Assembly (NCBI RefSeq): GCF_007280555.1
Contig: NZ_VKDB01000001.1
Span: forward strand, 1 to 64,000
Length of the DNA stretch: 64,000 nt
Direction: 5' to 3'
Origin: Deinococcus detaillensis
GTDB lineage: Bacteria > Deinococcota > Deinococci > Deinococcales > Deinococcaceae
Below the pieces are notes generated by a model. The model worked only from the letters and a program-made list of their open reading frames with translations. It searched no databases and was not told the DNA's origin. Both the position numbers and the translations under genes were made by a program. This document shows positions 18,608 to 31,283 of the stretch, piece by piece (the first letter of the stretch is position 1; every line of letters begins with the position of its first letter).

Positions 18608-20008
18608 ATTTCGCAGGAAATCTGGACGGACGTGCTGGCTTATGTTCGTAAAAATATTTCGGAAGTGGAATACCACACTTGGTTTGCTCCGGTTCGGCTG
18701 ATCGGCGTGGAGCAGGGCGCACTGGTGCTGGGCGTCCGCAACAGCTTTGCCCAGGAGTGGTTCAGGAAGCACTACCTCGAGCTGCTCGAAGACGCGCTGA
18801 GGTCACTGGGCGCGGAGCAGCCGCAAGTCAGCTTTCAAGTGCTGCCCGCCGCCCAAGACGCTCTGATGCTGCCTGACCCGCCGCCTGCGCCCCCGCCAGT
18901 GCCCAGCAACCCGCGCAGCACCCAGCGCTCAGTCCCGAACTTGCCGGTGCCCCCACCCAATCTCAACCCCAAATACATCTTTGAAAACTTCGTAGTGGGG
19001 CCGAACAACAACCTCGCCCACGCGGCGGCTTTGGCGGTGGCCGAGTCGCCCGGCAAAGCCTACAACCCACTCTTTATCTACGGCGATGTGGGCCTCGGCA
19101 AAACCCACCTTATGCATGCGGTGGGCCACTACATGACCGAGCGCTACCCCGGCAAACGGGTCGAATACGTCTCCACCGAATCGTTTACCAACGACTTGAT
19201 CAACGCCATCCGCGACGACAAAATGACCCAGTTTCGCAACCGTTACCGCAGCGTGGATCTGCTGCTGGTGGACGATATTCAGTTTTTAGCTGGCAAAGAG
19301 CGTACCCAGGAAGAATTTTTTCACACCTTTAACGCCCTTTACGAAAGTCACAAGCAGATTATCCTGAGTTCCGACCGTCCACCACGCGAAATTCAGACGC
19401 TGGAAGGCCGCCTCCGCAGCCGCTTCGAATGGGGCCTGATCACCGACATTCAGTCGCCAGAATATGAAACGCGGGTAGCGATTCTCAAGATGAACGCCGA
19501 ACACAACCGCATCAATATTCCTCAAGATGTGCTGGAATTGATCGCCCGTCAAGTCACCGCCAACATCCGTGAATTAGAAGGCGCGATGATGCGGGTGGTG
19601 GCTTTTGCCAGCCTCAACAATGTGCCGTTTAGCCGCGCTGTAGCAGCCAAAGCGCTCTCGCACGTCTTCACGCCGATAGAAATCAAGGTCGAAATGAAAG
19701 ACGTGCTGCGAACCGTGGCGGCCCGCTACAACCTGGCCGCTGAACTGGTGCGCGGCGCGGGCCGGATGCGCGAAGTGGTGGTGCCGCGCCAAATCGCCAT
19801 GTACTTGATCCGCGACCTGACTTCTCACTCCTTACCGGAGATCGGAGCCTTCTTCGGACGCGACCACTCGACGGTCATGCACGCCATTTCTAAGGTCACC
19901 GACAACCTCGGAAAAGACGCCGAACTCACTTTGGTCATCGATCACCTCAAAAGACAGCTCAGCGGTCTAGACGACTTGGAAAACGACATGCAGGACAGCC
20001 ATTTTTAG
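18608..20008 (+). CDS. dnaA: Chromosomal replication initiator DnaA (ATT start)
   Basis: 466 aa if read from ATT 18608. Domain I begins [26 protein letters not shown] Pro-rich linker (about residues 89-118) follows, then the AAA+ domain with Walker [10 protein letters not shown] (about 159-167) and Walker [11 protein letters not shown], and the domain IV box-binding motif [11 protein letters not shown]. The first ordinary start in frame is GTG 18632, which would delete the conserved IW of domain I and has no ribosome-binding site. In frame, TGA at 18566 blocks anything earlier, and no ATG, GTG or TTG lies between. GGGAGG sits seven bases before the ATT. Followed directly by oriC. Confidence 0.96.
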   Translation: MSQEIWTDVLAYVRKNISEVEYHTWFAPVRLIGVEQGALVLGVRNSFAQEWFRKHYLELLEDALRSLGAEQPQVSFQVLPAAQDALMLPDPPPAPPPVPSNPRSTQRSVPNLPVPPPNLNPKYIFENFVVGPNNNLAHAAALAVAESPGKAYNPLFIYGDVGLGKTHLMHAVGHYMTERYPGKRVEYVSTESFTNDLINAIRDDKMTQFRNRYRSVDLLLVDDIQFLAGKERTQEEFFHTFNALYESHKQIILSSDRPPREIQTLEGRLRSRFEWGLITDIQSPEYETRVAILKMNAEHNRINIPQDVLELIARQVTANIRELEGAMMRVVAFASLNNVPFSRAVAAKALSHVFTPIEIKVEMKDVLRTVAARYNLAAELVRGAGRMREVVVPRQIAMYLIRDLTSHSLPEIGAFFGRDHSTVMHAISKVTDNLGKDAELTLVIDHLKRQLSGLDDLENDMQDSHF

Positions 20009-20444
20009 TTTATGAGAGATTGTCTAGTCTAGTGGTGATTCTTTTCACGATCTGTGGATAAACCTGTGGATAACCTGTGGATAAGTGCCTTTTTTCTGTG
20101 GATAACTTTGTGGATAACTTTGGGTCAGTTAGGGCCTGTGGATAAGTGCCATAGTTATCCACAGGTTATCCACAGGTTTTCGAGTTATCCACAGGCAGCC
20201 TGTGGATAACTTTTGCCCTCCCAGCGCGGCCCGAGAGTAGTTATCCACAGTATCCACAGGCCCTATTACTACTACTACTAGTTTTATAAGTTAAACAGAT
20301 CGGTTAAAGATAGGGGTTTTTGGATTCTGCCTTTTTACCTCATCTCAGACCACCCTCAAAAATCAAAAAATCAGGAGAGAAATCAGGGTTTGGAAACCAC
20401 TCCCCGCCACCCCCCCGGCCCTGAGGCGCTAGGATGAAACCTAG
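20009..20444. other. oriC: Chromosomal replication origin oriC
   Basis: Eleven perfect 9-mer DnaA boxes. Read as TGTGGATAA: 20053, 20065, 20076, 20097, 20109, 20137 and 20201. Read as TTATCCACA: 20155, 20166, 20185 and 20241. One near-match, GTATCCACA, starts at 20250. The last two boxes are followed by a GC spacer (GGCCC), the DnaA-trio array, and an AT-rich stretch at 20281-20325 suited to unwinding. Spacings of 11-12 bases between several boxes put them on the same helix face. It lies between dnaA and dnaN, the standard place. From about 20326 to dnaN there is a purine-rich stretch with no further boxes; TAGGAT before the dnaN ATG may be its -10. Confidence 0.96.
20266..20280 (-). other. 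DnaA-trio array (origin unwinding element)
   Basis: On the minus strand read 3' to 5' the triplets are AAT-GAT-GAT-GAT-GAT, immediately after two DnaA boxes and a GC-rich spacer. This is the box/GC/trio order described for Bacillus subtilis, where single-stranded DnaA filaments load on the trios. The AT-rich region follows. Confidence 0.8.
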
Positions 20445-21527
20445 ATGCAAGCACACGTCACCAAAAAAACCCTCAGCGAGGGACTGGGAATCCTCGAACG
20501 GATCATCCCGAGCCGCAGCAGCAACCCCCTGCTGACCGCGCTCAAAGTGGAAGCCAACGAACGCGGACTTCTCCTGAGTGGCACCAACCTAGAACTTGAT
20601 CTGAGTTGCGTGGTTCCCGCCGAGATTCAAAATCCGGCGTCGTTCGTGGTTCCGGCGCACCTGTTCGCGCAGATCGTTCGCAATTTGGGTGGCGAACTCG
20701 TCGAGCTCGAACTCAGCGGCTCGGAGCTTTCGGTGCGGGCCAGCGGCTCGGAATTCAAGCTGCAAACTGGCGACCTCGCCGCCTATCCCGAACTGGAATT
20801 TCCCTCGCACGCCGACGCCACCCTCAGCGCTTCGGAACTCGCCCGCTCGCTCTCCAGCGTGCGCTACGCGGCCAGCAACGAAGCGTTTCAGGCGGTCTTC
20901 CGGGGCATCAAGGTCGAGCAAAATGGGCAGACGGCGCGGGTCGTCGCCTCCGACGGTTTCCGGCTGGCGCTGCGCGAATTCAGCGCTGTCGGCGAGGCAA
21001 GGAATTTGATTATTCCGGCCCGCAGCGCCGACGAACTGGTGCGGGTGCTGCGCGACGGCGAGGTGCGTTTGACCTACGGCGAGGGCATTCTGGGCATCCA
21101 GACCGACCGTGTCCGCATGAACGCTAAGCTGCTCGACGGTGACTTCCCTGACTACGAACGGGTGATTCCCCGCGACATCAAGCTGACTGTGACGCTGAGC
21201 GCCGCTGCCCTCAAGGAAGCCGTTTCGCGGGTGGCCGTGCTGGCCGATAAAAATGCCAACAACCGGGTTGAATTTCAGGTCAGCGAGGGCAAGTTGCGTC
21301 TGGCTGCCGAGGGCGACTACGGACGCGGCCAGGATACCCTCGAAGTGCAGCAGGAAGGCACTGAACCGGCCATGAGCCTGGGCTTTAATGCCAAGTACGT
21401 CCTTGACGCGCTCGGCCCGATTGAAGGCGACGCCGAGATGCGTTTTTCTGGCCCCACCAGCCCGGCTATCTTTAAAGCCAGCGGTGACGGCGGCTACCTC
21501 GCGGTGGTCGTGCCGCTGCGAGTCTGA
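20445..21527 (+). CDS. dnaN: DNA polymerase III beta subunit (sliding clamp)
   Basis: 360 aa, normal length. It opens [32 protein letters not shown] and ends [18 protein letters not shown], the usual clamp C-terminus; three clamp-fold repeats of about 120 residues are expected. The ring dimer tethers polymerase III to DNA. TAGGAT lies nine bases before the ATG, so the leader is very short or absent. Positioned after oriC and followed by eno. Confidence 0.97.
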   Translation: MQAHVTKKTLSEGLGILERIIPSRSSNPLLTALKVEANERGLLLSGTNLELDLSCVVPAEIQNPASFVVPAHLFAQIVRNLGGELVELELSGSELSVRASGSEFKLQTGDLAAYPELEFPSHADATLSASELARSLSSVRYAASNEAFQAVFRGIKVEQNGQTARVVASDGFRLALREFSAVGEARNLIIPARSADELVRVLRDGEVRLTYGEGILGIQTDRVRMNAKLLDGDFPDYERVIPRDIKLTVTLSAAALKEAVSRVAVLADKNANNRVEFQVSEGKLRLAAEGDYGRGQDTLEVQQEGTEPAMSLGFNAKYVLDALGPIEGDAEMRFSGPTSPAIFKASGDGGYLAVVVPLRV

Positions 21528-21647
21528 GGCCAAAACGGAGCGGGTTTCTAGACGGGGTTGAGGGTTGTCTGGTCTGGAGCGCGGTATAGTGTCGGAAGTA
21601 CGCATTTCACCTGAGCGCTCTGCTTCGCTGAGATGTTGCCGCCCTGA

Positions 21648-22949
<1,302 letters not shown>

Positions 22950-22961
22950 CAACTCTCTTTG

Positions 22962-23009
22962 ACCGCCAGTGTTCAGCCTTTGATTTGCTGAGCACTGGCG
23001 GTTTGTGCT
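22962..23009 (+). terminator. Rho-independent terminator after eno
   Basis: 15-bp stem ACCGCCAGTGTTCAG / CTGAGCACTGGCGGT (one G-T pair) with an 11-base loop, followed by TTGTGCTT. It lies 13 bases after the eno stop. Confidence 0.8.
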
Positions 23010-23047
23010 TGATCTCCATGCTATGCCCTCGCCGCTAAACTTGCTTA

Positions 23048-23079
23048 GTTGGAAGTGATTCCAAACCAGCGCTTCCAAC
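23048..23079. repeat. GTTGGAAG/CTTCCAAC dyad before pyk
   Basis: Perfect 8-bp inverted repeat with a 16-base centre, 18 bases before the pyk ATG and just after a possible TAAACT -10 (23035-23040). It could be an operator or a leader hairpin. Confidence 0.4.
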
Positions 23080-23097
23080 CCCCTTATATGGAGAACC

Positions 23098-24522
<1,425 letters not shown>

Positions 24523-24607
24523 GCTGAGGCGAATGGGCGCGGCTTTTGCGGCTGCTTTCAGTAAGGACGCCGTGTCAGCGCAAGGTCAGCTTCACCACAC
24601 AGGTTTT

Positions 24608-24651
24608 TTATCCACAGGCACGGTGTTTTATCCACACCCTCCTGTGGATAA
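24608..24651. other. Satellite DnaA-box cluster
   Basis: Three perfect 9-mer DnaA boxes in 44 bases: TTATCCACA at 24608 and 24628, TGTGGATAA at 24643. They lie 4.3 kb from the oriC boxes, between pyk and tyrS, in non-coding DNA. No DnaA-trio or long AT-rich region is next to them, so this reads as a titration or regulatory cluster, not a second origin. Confidence 0.8.
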
Positions 24652-24687
24652 CTTTTGGTTTTGGGCGAAAATGATGAGCAAAAGTTA

Positions 24688-24714
24688 GGGGAGAAGCTGA
24701 GCTGGCTTCTCCCC
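24688..24714 (-). terminator. Hairpin terminator between pyk and tyrS
   Basis: 10-bp stem GGGGAGAAGC / GCTTCTCCCC with a 7-base loop, between the two convergent genes. The tail is TTTC on the plus strand and TAACTTTTG on the minus strand, so it may serve both genes weakly. Confidence 0.65.
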
Positions 24715-24738
24715 TTTCGCTGTACTGAACGCTTCTCC

Positions 24739-25974
<1,236 letters not shown>

Positions 25975-25994
25975 AGTCGGCTCTCCATACGGCG

Positions 25995-26027
25995 GCGGCG
26001 CACTTCCGTATTCAGAAAGTGCGCCGC
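25995..26027 (-). promoter_or_regulatory. Leader hairpin of tyrS
   Basis: Perfect 11-bp inverted repeat GCGGCGCACTT / AAGTGCGCCGC with an 11-base loop, about 20 bases before the tyrS ATG on the minus strand. No T run follows, and the ribosome-binding GGAG lies just past it. It could modulate translation or mRNA stability. Confidence 0.5.
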
Positions 26028-26168
26028 TGTTCAGGGTCTCGGGCTGTGTTTGACGTCAACCCCCACCTTAGCGGCAGGGTGAATAAGCAAGTCGGGTCAA
26101 GCGCCTCATGCCTTCAGTTTAGCAGGCCCAGATCAATTTGTACCGGCGTCCCGCACTAGCATGGCGGG

Positions 26169-26729
26169 ATGCAAACCCTGCAAGGTCTCCGCAGCACTTT
26201 CCCCCGCGCCGGACAAGTTCAGTGGCTGGGCATTCGGCCCGCCCGCCGTGAAAGGCTGCACAGCTTGGAAGAAATCGAAGTCATAGAAAATCTGGGCGTC
26301 GTGGGCGACCACGGCAAAAAAAGCGTGCCGCGCCTGCGTGCTTTGACCGGCGAGGTCGGTGAAATTTCCACGGTCAGCAGCCCCAAGCCGCTCGCGGGCG
26401 GGCCAGGCAAGCGCCAAGTCACCCTGATTCAGGCCGAGCATTTTCCGGTGATCGCCGCGCTGGCTGGGCTGACGGAAGTCGCGCCTGAGCTGCTGCGGCG
26501 CAACATCGTGGTGTCGGGCATCGCGCTCTTGGCGCTCAAAGACCAGCGCTTTCAGATCGGCGAGGTGATTTTGGAAGGCACTGGCGAGTGCCACCCCTGT
26601 TCGCGGATGGAAGAAAATCTGGGTGCGGGCGGCTACAACGCGGTGCGCGGTCACGGCGGAATCACGGCGCGGGTGGTGCGCGGCGGCGTGATCCGGCTGG
26701 GCGACGCCCTGACGCCCTGCACCTCATAA
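26169..26729 (+). CDS. MOSC domain-containing protein
   Basis: 186 aa. The MOSC beta-barrel is recognisable from GVVGDHGKKS (about 43-52), GKRQVTLIQAEHF, LRRNIVVSGIALLAL, and the conserved Cys region GECHPCSRMEENLG; the Cys is thought to carry a sulfur or metal species. MOSC proteins are linked to molybdenum-cofactor sulfuration or detoxification of N-hydroxylated compounds. TAGCAT lies six bases before the ATG (leaderless). The family fit is good, the reaction unknown. Confidence 0.88.
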   Translation: MQTLQGLRSTFPRAGQVQWLGIRPARRERLHSLEEIEVIENLGVVGDHGKKSVPRLRALTGEVGEISTVSSPKPLAGGPGKRQVTLIQAEHFPVIAALAGLTEVAPELLRRNIVVSGIALLALKDQRFQIGEVILEGTGECHPCSRMEENLGAGGYNAVRGHGGITARVVRGGVIRLGDALTPCTS

Positions 26730-26746
26730 CCACTATCTTAGGAGCA

Positions 26747-27304
26747 ATGGCAGCGCCCAATCCCAAAAAAACCGGTTTAACTTCAGGCAATGCTCTCTTC
26801 GGCTTTACCCGCCTGATCGTGGAATTTGGCGTGCTGTCCAGTTTTCTTTTTTCGCTGGTGCTGTTCGTCAACGGTACAGTCAGGACGGTGGCGGTGATTT
26901 GGGAAGCGTTGCCGCATTTTGCCGACGAAAAAACAGGCAAGTCGTTGTTGATCGCCGCCATTGAACAAACCGACAATTTACTGATTGCCACCGCCCTGCT
27001 GATTATCAGTTTGGGCTTACAGTCTTTGTTCGTGGGCCGAGTCGCCAATCTTCCGGCGTGGCTGCATATCCGCACCTTCGACGACCTCAAGCAAAAGTTG
27101 CTGGGCATCGTAGTGGTGGCCCTCGCTGTCAAGTTTTTCAGTGTGGCGATCAAGTGGGAGCAGGGCGAAAGCCAGCCGATTTTGTTGTTTGGACTGGGCG
27201 TGGCGGCGGTGATGCTGGCCATTGGCGCGTACAGCTCTATTTTGGCCCGCCTCGGCGCTCACCTGCAGCAAGGCGAAGGCGACGTCAAGCCGGACGCCGA
27301 CTGA
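26747..27304 (+). CDS. YqhA family (UPF0114) membrane protein
   Basis: 185 aa. Three to four membrane segments (about residues 23-45, 75-100, 120-140 and 150-170). The FTRLIVEFGVLSSFLFSLVLF start and the middle DDLKQKLLGIVVVALAVKFF are typical of YqhA/UPF0114. The true start has AGGAG two bases before CAATG; longer open versions overlap the MOSC gene. It follows MOSC by 17 bases, probably one transcript. Function unknown. Confidence 0.82.
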   Translation: MAAPNPKKTGLTSGNALFGFTRLIVEFGVLSSFLFSLVLFVNGTVRTVAVIWEALPHFADEKTGKSLLIAAIEQTDNLLIATALLIISLGLQSLFVGRVANLPAWLHIRTFDDLKQKLLGIVVVALAVKFFSVAIKWEQGESQPILLFGLGVAAVMLAIGAYSSILARLGAHLQQGEGDVKPDAD

Positions 27305-27333
27305 AGTGACTCCGTGACTGAAGTGGCCCAGTG

Positions 27334-28014
27334 ATGTTAGACGCCCGCCTGAAGGCCGTTTTGCAGCTTATCCGTGCTGCCAGCCACGCCGACATCGGCA
27401 CCGACCACGCCGCTCTGCCGCTGGCCCTCATCCGTTCGGGTCGCTGCCAGAACGTCATTGCCGTCGAACTCAACGCTGGCCCGCTACAACTGGCCCTCGC
27501 GGCGGTGGGGCGAGCGGGGCTGAGCCAGCAGATCGAAGTGCGTCAGGGCGACGGGTTTGCGCCGGTTGCGCCGCAAGAAATTCAAAGTGCCAGCTTAACC
27601 GGCATGGGCGCACGCACCATTTTGGGCATTCTTGGGCGGGCTGAGTGGCTCCCGCCAACCCTCATTTTGCAGCCCAACGCCGAGCCGGAAGCTTTGCGGG
27701 CATGGGCGCAGGCGAGCGGCTATCACCTGAAGCAAGAAGCTCTGGCTCCAGGCTTTTGGCGCTATCCGGTGCTCAGTTTCGAGCAAACAGACGGTGCTGA
27801 TCCAGCGTACTGGGGCTTGCCGGCAGCGTCTGCACTTAAATTCGGCCCACATCTTCTGAGGAGCGCCGACCCGCACTTGCAGGCCGAACTCCACTCCCAA
27901 GAACGGCGTCTCTCGGCGCTGGCGGTGCATGGGCGGCCAAGTGTAATGGAAGAACTGCGGATGGTTCGTGACGCGCTGGCTTTCTTGCCGGACGCCTTGA
28001 CGCCTGCTCCCTAA
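27334..28014 (+). CDS. trmK: tRNA (adenine22-N1)-methyltransferase
   Basis: 226 aa. It matches the TrmK/COG2384 family: RLKAVLQLI, then SAM-site ASHADIGTDHAALPLALI, AVELNAGPLQLAL, and the catalytic-region ASLTGMGARTILGIL. It methylates N1 of A22 in the tRNA D-arm, mainly in tRNA-Ser and tRNA-Tyr. The start is either the GTG at 27331 or the adjacent ATG 27334. It ends overlapping the last codons of the convergent acetyltransferase. Confidence 0.88.
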   Translation: MLDARLKAVLQLIRAASHADIGTDHAALPLALIRSGRCQNVIAVELNAGPLQLALAAVGRAGLSQQIEVRQGDGFAPVAPQEIQSASLTGMGARTILGILGRAEWLPPTLILQPNAEPEALRAWAQASGYHLKQEALAPGFWRYPVLSFEQTDGADPAYWGLPAASALKFGPHLLRSADPHLQAELHSQERRLSALAVHGRPSVMEELRMVRDALAFLPDALTPAP

Positions 28015-28808
28015 CGCCGCCAGATGTACGGCGTCGTCGTCATGACCGGCAACAGGCCGCCGCGCTCCAAGATCGGACGGGAATACTCGGTGCAGTCGCT
28101 GTGCAGATACCGTACGCCCCGCTTCAGCGCCGCTTGAGCGCGGGCCGCCGTTAGGGCCCGGTAGATGCCCTGACCCCGCCACTCCGGCAGCGTGCCGCCG
28201 CCCCACAGCCCCGCAAATTCGGTGTTTGGAATCACCTCCAAGCGGCCCACGCAGACCATCTCCTGCTGCGTTTCCGCGACCCACACTTCGGTGCGCCCCG
28301 CGCCTTTCTCGATGCGGCGCATCAAATCGTCGGCGTCGTAAGGAGCGCCAAACGCCCGCTCCTGCGCTCTGGCGGCCCGCACCACGTCGGGGTAGGGGCC
28401 GGGTTGGTTGTCTATCCGCCGCAGGGTCACGCCGGTCGGCAGCTTGATGGGTTGGGCGAGAAACTGCGCTTCACCCAGCATGACGGTCTCGGGGTCTTCG
28501 GCCTGAAAGCCCTGTGCGGTGAGCCGCTGTGGCAAATCAGCGGGCGAGTCGTGGCCGCGCGTTTTCCACTCGAAGGTTTTGATCTGCGGATCGGCAGCGT
28601 AGTAAGCAGTGGTCTCAGCAATCAGACGGTCTGAGGCGTCGCCAGCGTATCCGCCCAATGAACGATAAGAAACAAAACCCCAGTCGCCAAATTTGCCGAG
28701 CCACAGCGGGCCGAGCCGGTCAACCCTATCGGCAGTCAGCATCTCAGCGCCCTCACGCAACTGAGCGTCGTACGCTTTGAGCAGTATTTCTTTGGAAGAA
28801 CCAGACAT
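28011..28808 (-). CDS. GNAT family N-acetyltransferase
   Basis: 265 aa, longer than a single GNAT domain. The C-terminal part holds the acetyl-CoA loop EWRGQGIYRALTAARAQAALKRG (about residues 211-233) after a beta-strand VCVGRLEVIPNTEFAGLWGGG. The N-terminal 120 residues probably form a second, degenerate GNAT-like or capping domain. Its acceptor is unknown. TAGACT lies five bases before the ATG. It converges on trmK and overlaps it by 4 bases. Confidence 0.82.
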   Translation of the reverse strand: MSGSSKEILLKAYDAQLREGAEMLTADRVDRLGPLWLGKFGDWGFVSYRSLGGYAGDASDRLIAETTAYYAADPQIKTFEWKTRGHDSPADLPQRLTAQGFQAEDPETVMLGEAQFLAQPIKLPTGVTLRRIDNQPGPYPDVVRAARAQERAFGAPYDADDLMRRIEKGAGRTEVWVAETQQEMVCVGRLEVIPNTEFAGLWGGGTLPEWRGQGIYRALTAARAQAALKRGVRYLHSDCTEYSRPILERGGLLPVMTTTPYIWRR

Positions 28809-28821
28809 GACTCAGTCTAAG

Positions 28822-29508
28822 TCAGTGCTGCTCCTTCTCAGCCCTTAAGGCGTCTGCAAACCAGCGCGTTACGTGATCAGGGCGCGTGATGGCGCTGCCC
28901 ACCACCACTGCCCAAGCGCCGAGCTGCTGGGCCAGCGCCGCCAAATCGGGGGTGTTGAGCCGACCTTCTGCAATAAACGGCAGGCCCGCTTCCCGCAGCT
29001 GCGCCATGAGTTCAAAGTCGGGCGCGGGCAATTGGGGGCTGTGGGGAGTGTAGCCGCTCATGGTGGTGCCCACGATGTCGGCTCCTGCTTCGTAGGCGTT
29101 CAATGCTTCGGCAAGGGTGCTGATGTCGGCCATGGCCAGCACGCTGGCGTCGTGTGCAGCCCGCACCAACTCGGCCACGCTGAAAGGACGTGGCAAGTCG
29201 GTGCCGTCAAAAGCCACCAAATCCGCGCCCGCAGCGGCCACCCCGCGCACTTCGTCCGGCGTGGCGGTGATGTAGATTTCGGTGTCGGGATGGCTTTGTT
29301 TGGTCAGCCCGATGATTGGCACGTCCGTGATGGCCCGCACCGCTGCGATGTCGGAGGTCGAGCGCAGCCGCAGTCCGCCTGCTCCGCCCAGCAGCGCTGC
29401 CCGGCTGAGGGCCACGATATGCGGGGTGCCGCGCAGGGGGCTGCCGTCATCGGCCTGCACGCTGACGATCAGTTGGCCTTTCAGGGTCTTGAGAGGATCA
29501 GGAAGCAT
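28822..29508 (-). CDS. nanE: N-acetylmannosamine-6-phosphate 2-epimerase
   Basis: 228 aa TIM barrel. It converts ManNAc-6-P to GlcNAc-6-P in sialic-acid or amino-sugar catabolism. Family landmarks: LIVSVQADDGSPLRG, GLTKQSHPDTEIYITATPDEV (catalytic Lys in the KQ segment), AGADIVGTTMSGYT and FIAEGRLNTPDLA. No nanA or nanK lies nearby, so the pathway may be scavenging or cell-wall amino-sugar recycling. Divergent from the SDR gene. Confidence 0.93.
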   Translation of the reverse strand: MLPDPLKTLKGQLIVSVQADDGSPLRGTPHIVALSRAALLGGAGGLRLRSTSDIAAVRAITDVPIIGLTKQSHPDTEIYITATPDEVRGVAAAGADLVAFDGTDLPRPFSVAELVRAAHDASVLAMADISTLAEALNAYEAGADIVGTTMSGYTPHSPQLPAPDFELMAQLREAGLPFIAEGRLNTPDLAALAQQLGAWAVVVGSAITRPDHVTRWFADALRAEKEQH

Positions 29509-29581
29509 GAATGAAGTATGGCCTGCTCTTGGGTGTTTTGGCGCTGCTCTTTAAGCAAGGCCGTGAGATGCTGCTTTCACT

Positions 29582-30364
29582 ATGACCCATCTGAACACTT
29601 CACCCGACTGGACACCCCGCGTTCTCGTCACGGGCGCGGCGCAGGGCATCGGCAGAGCGGTTGCCGAACTGTTTGCCGAGCGCGGCGCGGGCGTGCTGCT
29701 GTTTGACCTCAACCTGCCCGCGCCGCTGAGCAGTCAAGTTGACCAACACTTGCACGTTCAGGGCGACGTCACCAGCGCTGCAGACATCCAGCGGGCTGTG
29801 AAGCAAGTCGGCGCTCAGTGGGGCGGGCTGGACGTACTGGTCAACAATGCCGCTTATCAGGGCGCGGTCGGCTCACTGATGGACGTCTCCGAGGGCGGCT
29901 GGCAGCGGGCGCTGGACGTGAATTTGACGGCTCCGCTGCGGTTCTCACGGGCCTGTGTGCCGCTGATGCCAGGAGGGAGCGCCATTGTCCACGTCGCCAG
30001 CGTGCAGGGTCTGTTTGCCGAGCAGGGCAATGTGGCCTACACCGCCAGCAAAGCCGGACTCGTCAACCTGACCCGCTCGATGTGTCTGGACCTCGCGCCA
30101 AAGGGGATTCGGGTCAACGCCGTGGCCCCCGGCGCGATTGCCACCGAAGAACTGCTCAACTCGGTGGCAAGCAGCCACGACCCCGCCCAAACCCGCCGCG
30201 ATTACGAAGACCTCCACGCCCTACGACGCCTCGGAACGCCCAGAGAGGTGGCCGAGTTGGTCTACTTCCTGGCCTCGCCCGCTGCCAGCTTCATGACCGG
30301 GGCGATTGTGCCGGTAGACGGCGGCATGACGGCCAGTTTCATGATGGCGGGGCGGCCTGTCTGA
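29582..30364 (+). CDS. Short-chain dehydrogenase/reductase
   Basis: 260 aa classical SDR. Cofactor motif TGAAQGIG (about residues 19-26), NNAAYQG, catalytic Tyr and Lys in YTASKAG, and the C-terminal [10 protein letters not shown] typical of glucose 1-dehydrogenase/3-oxoacyl reductase-like members. Asp or Asn after beta-2 (LFDLNLP) suggests NAD rather than NADP, a weak call. Substrate not deducible. It follows a divergent nanE. Confidence 0.88.
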   Translation: MTHLNTSPDWTPRVLVTGAAQGIGRAVAELFAERGAGVLLFDLNLPAPLSSQVDQHLHVQGDVTSAADIQRAVKQVGAQWGGLDVLVNNAAYQGAVGSLMDVSEGGWQRALDVNLTAPLRFSRACVPLMPGGSAIVHVASVQGLFAEQGNVAYTASKAGLVNLTRSMCLDLAPKGIRVNAVAPGAIATEELLNSVASSHDPAQTRRDYEDLHALRRLGTPREVAELVYFLASPAASFMTGAIVPVDGGMTASFMMAGRPV

Positions 30365-30370
30365 GCAGCT

Positions 30371-31264
30371 TTAGCGCAGCAGGGAGCTGGTTTTTTCTAC
30401 ACTTTCGAGAAGGGCGGAGCTGATCTTCACGCTCTGGGGAGAGGTGTTGAGCTTGACTGTTCGCAAAGCGTCGAGCGCCAGCGCCTTAGCTTGGGTTTTG
30501 AGAGTTGCCTGCGCGGTGAGGCTGCTCGGCACGGTGGTGCTGCCCTGAACCAAGGCGACAATAATCGCCTGCGCTGGTTTGTTGTTGGCATTAAGGAGCA
30601 CACCTGTACCCGCAAAAGTAGGGCTGCCCTGATAAAGTTCAATCGCGTTGTTGTCGTCTGAACCGACAAAATACAAGCGAGTTGACCCGCTTGCGTCAAA
30701 GCTGAAAGCCGTCTCCAGTTTTCCAGCGGCGCTGACAGGACCCATCACAGCAACTCCACTGCGGGTTTGCGCTTTATTGAAATAAGCGCCCGCCGCCACA
30801 GTGCCGCTGTTCCCAGCTATTTCGTCAGAGAAGACGGTCACTCCCGAATCAAGCAAAGTCGCGTCGGTGCTGTCGCCAATTGCCCAGCCCCACACGCCTT
30901 GATACAGGGTATTTTTTTGCGTCAAGGTCAACGTGATACTTTTGCTGCTTTGCCCAATGTTGCCCGCAGCGTCGTAGGCTTTGGCAGTGTAAGTAGCGCT
31001 GCCGGCTGCCGTCACCGTGTCGCCAGCGGTGTAAGGCGCTGCCGTGTCTGTGGCGAGCAGTTGGCCTCCCCGGTAAAACTCCACTTTGCTGATAACCACG
31101 TTGTCCGAAGCATCGGCGCTCAGGACAACCGAGCTGCCGCTTTGCGCGGCGCTGAGGGCCACGTTGGGCGCAGCGGTATCGGCTTGAGATGTTGAGCCGC
31201 CGCCGCAGGCCGAGAGCAGCAAAGTCGCGCTGAGAAGCAAAAAGAGAGGGAGTTTCACGTTCAT
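30371..31264 (-). CDS. Lipoprotein with bacterial Ig-like domain
   Basis: 297 aa. Signal peptide ending LLLSAC, then GGGSTSQADTAAP, so Cys20 is the lipid anchor. Residues about 35-115 are an Ig-like fold of the Big_9 type (VVLSADASDNVVISKVEFYRGGQLLATDTAAPY). The C-terminal 150 residues have no family I know and are rich in Ala/Thr. The stop lies 7 bases past the stop of the convergent SDR. A TAGGAT directly abuts the ATG, so the start is slightly uncertain. Confidence 0.78.
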   Translation of the reverse strand: MNVKLPLFLLLSATLLLSACGGGSTSQADTAAPNVALSAAQSGSSVVLSADASDNVVISKVEFYRGGQLLATDTAAPYTAGDTVTAAGSATYTAKAYDAAGNIGQSSKSITLTLTQKNTLYQGVWGWAIGDSTDATLLDSGVTVFSDEIAGNSGTVAAGAYFNKAQTRSGVAVMGPVSAAGKLETAFSFDASGSTRLYFVGSDDNNAIELYQGSPTFAGTGVLLNANNKPAQAIIVALVQGSTTVPSSLTAQATLKTQAKALALDALRTVKLNTSPQSVKISSALLESVEKTSSLLR

Positions 31265-31283
31265 ATCCTAACGGAGTTGCCTC

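Noticed and set aside
20053..20258. Clustered short repeats as a CRISPR array
   Set aside because: The repeated unit is the 9-base DnaA box in both orientations with irregular spacing, next to dnaA; there are no cas genes.
24608..24651. A second replication origin
   Set aside because: Only three boxes, no DnaA-trio, no AT-rich unwinding stretch, and no replication gene beside it other than by distance.
25975..26168. T-box riboswitch in front of tyrS
   Set aside because: No T-box consensus (TGGNACCGCG) or specifier stem; only one simple hairpin.
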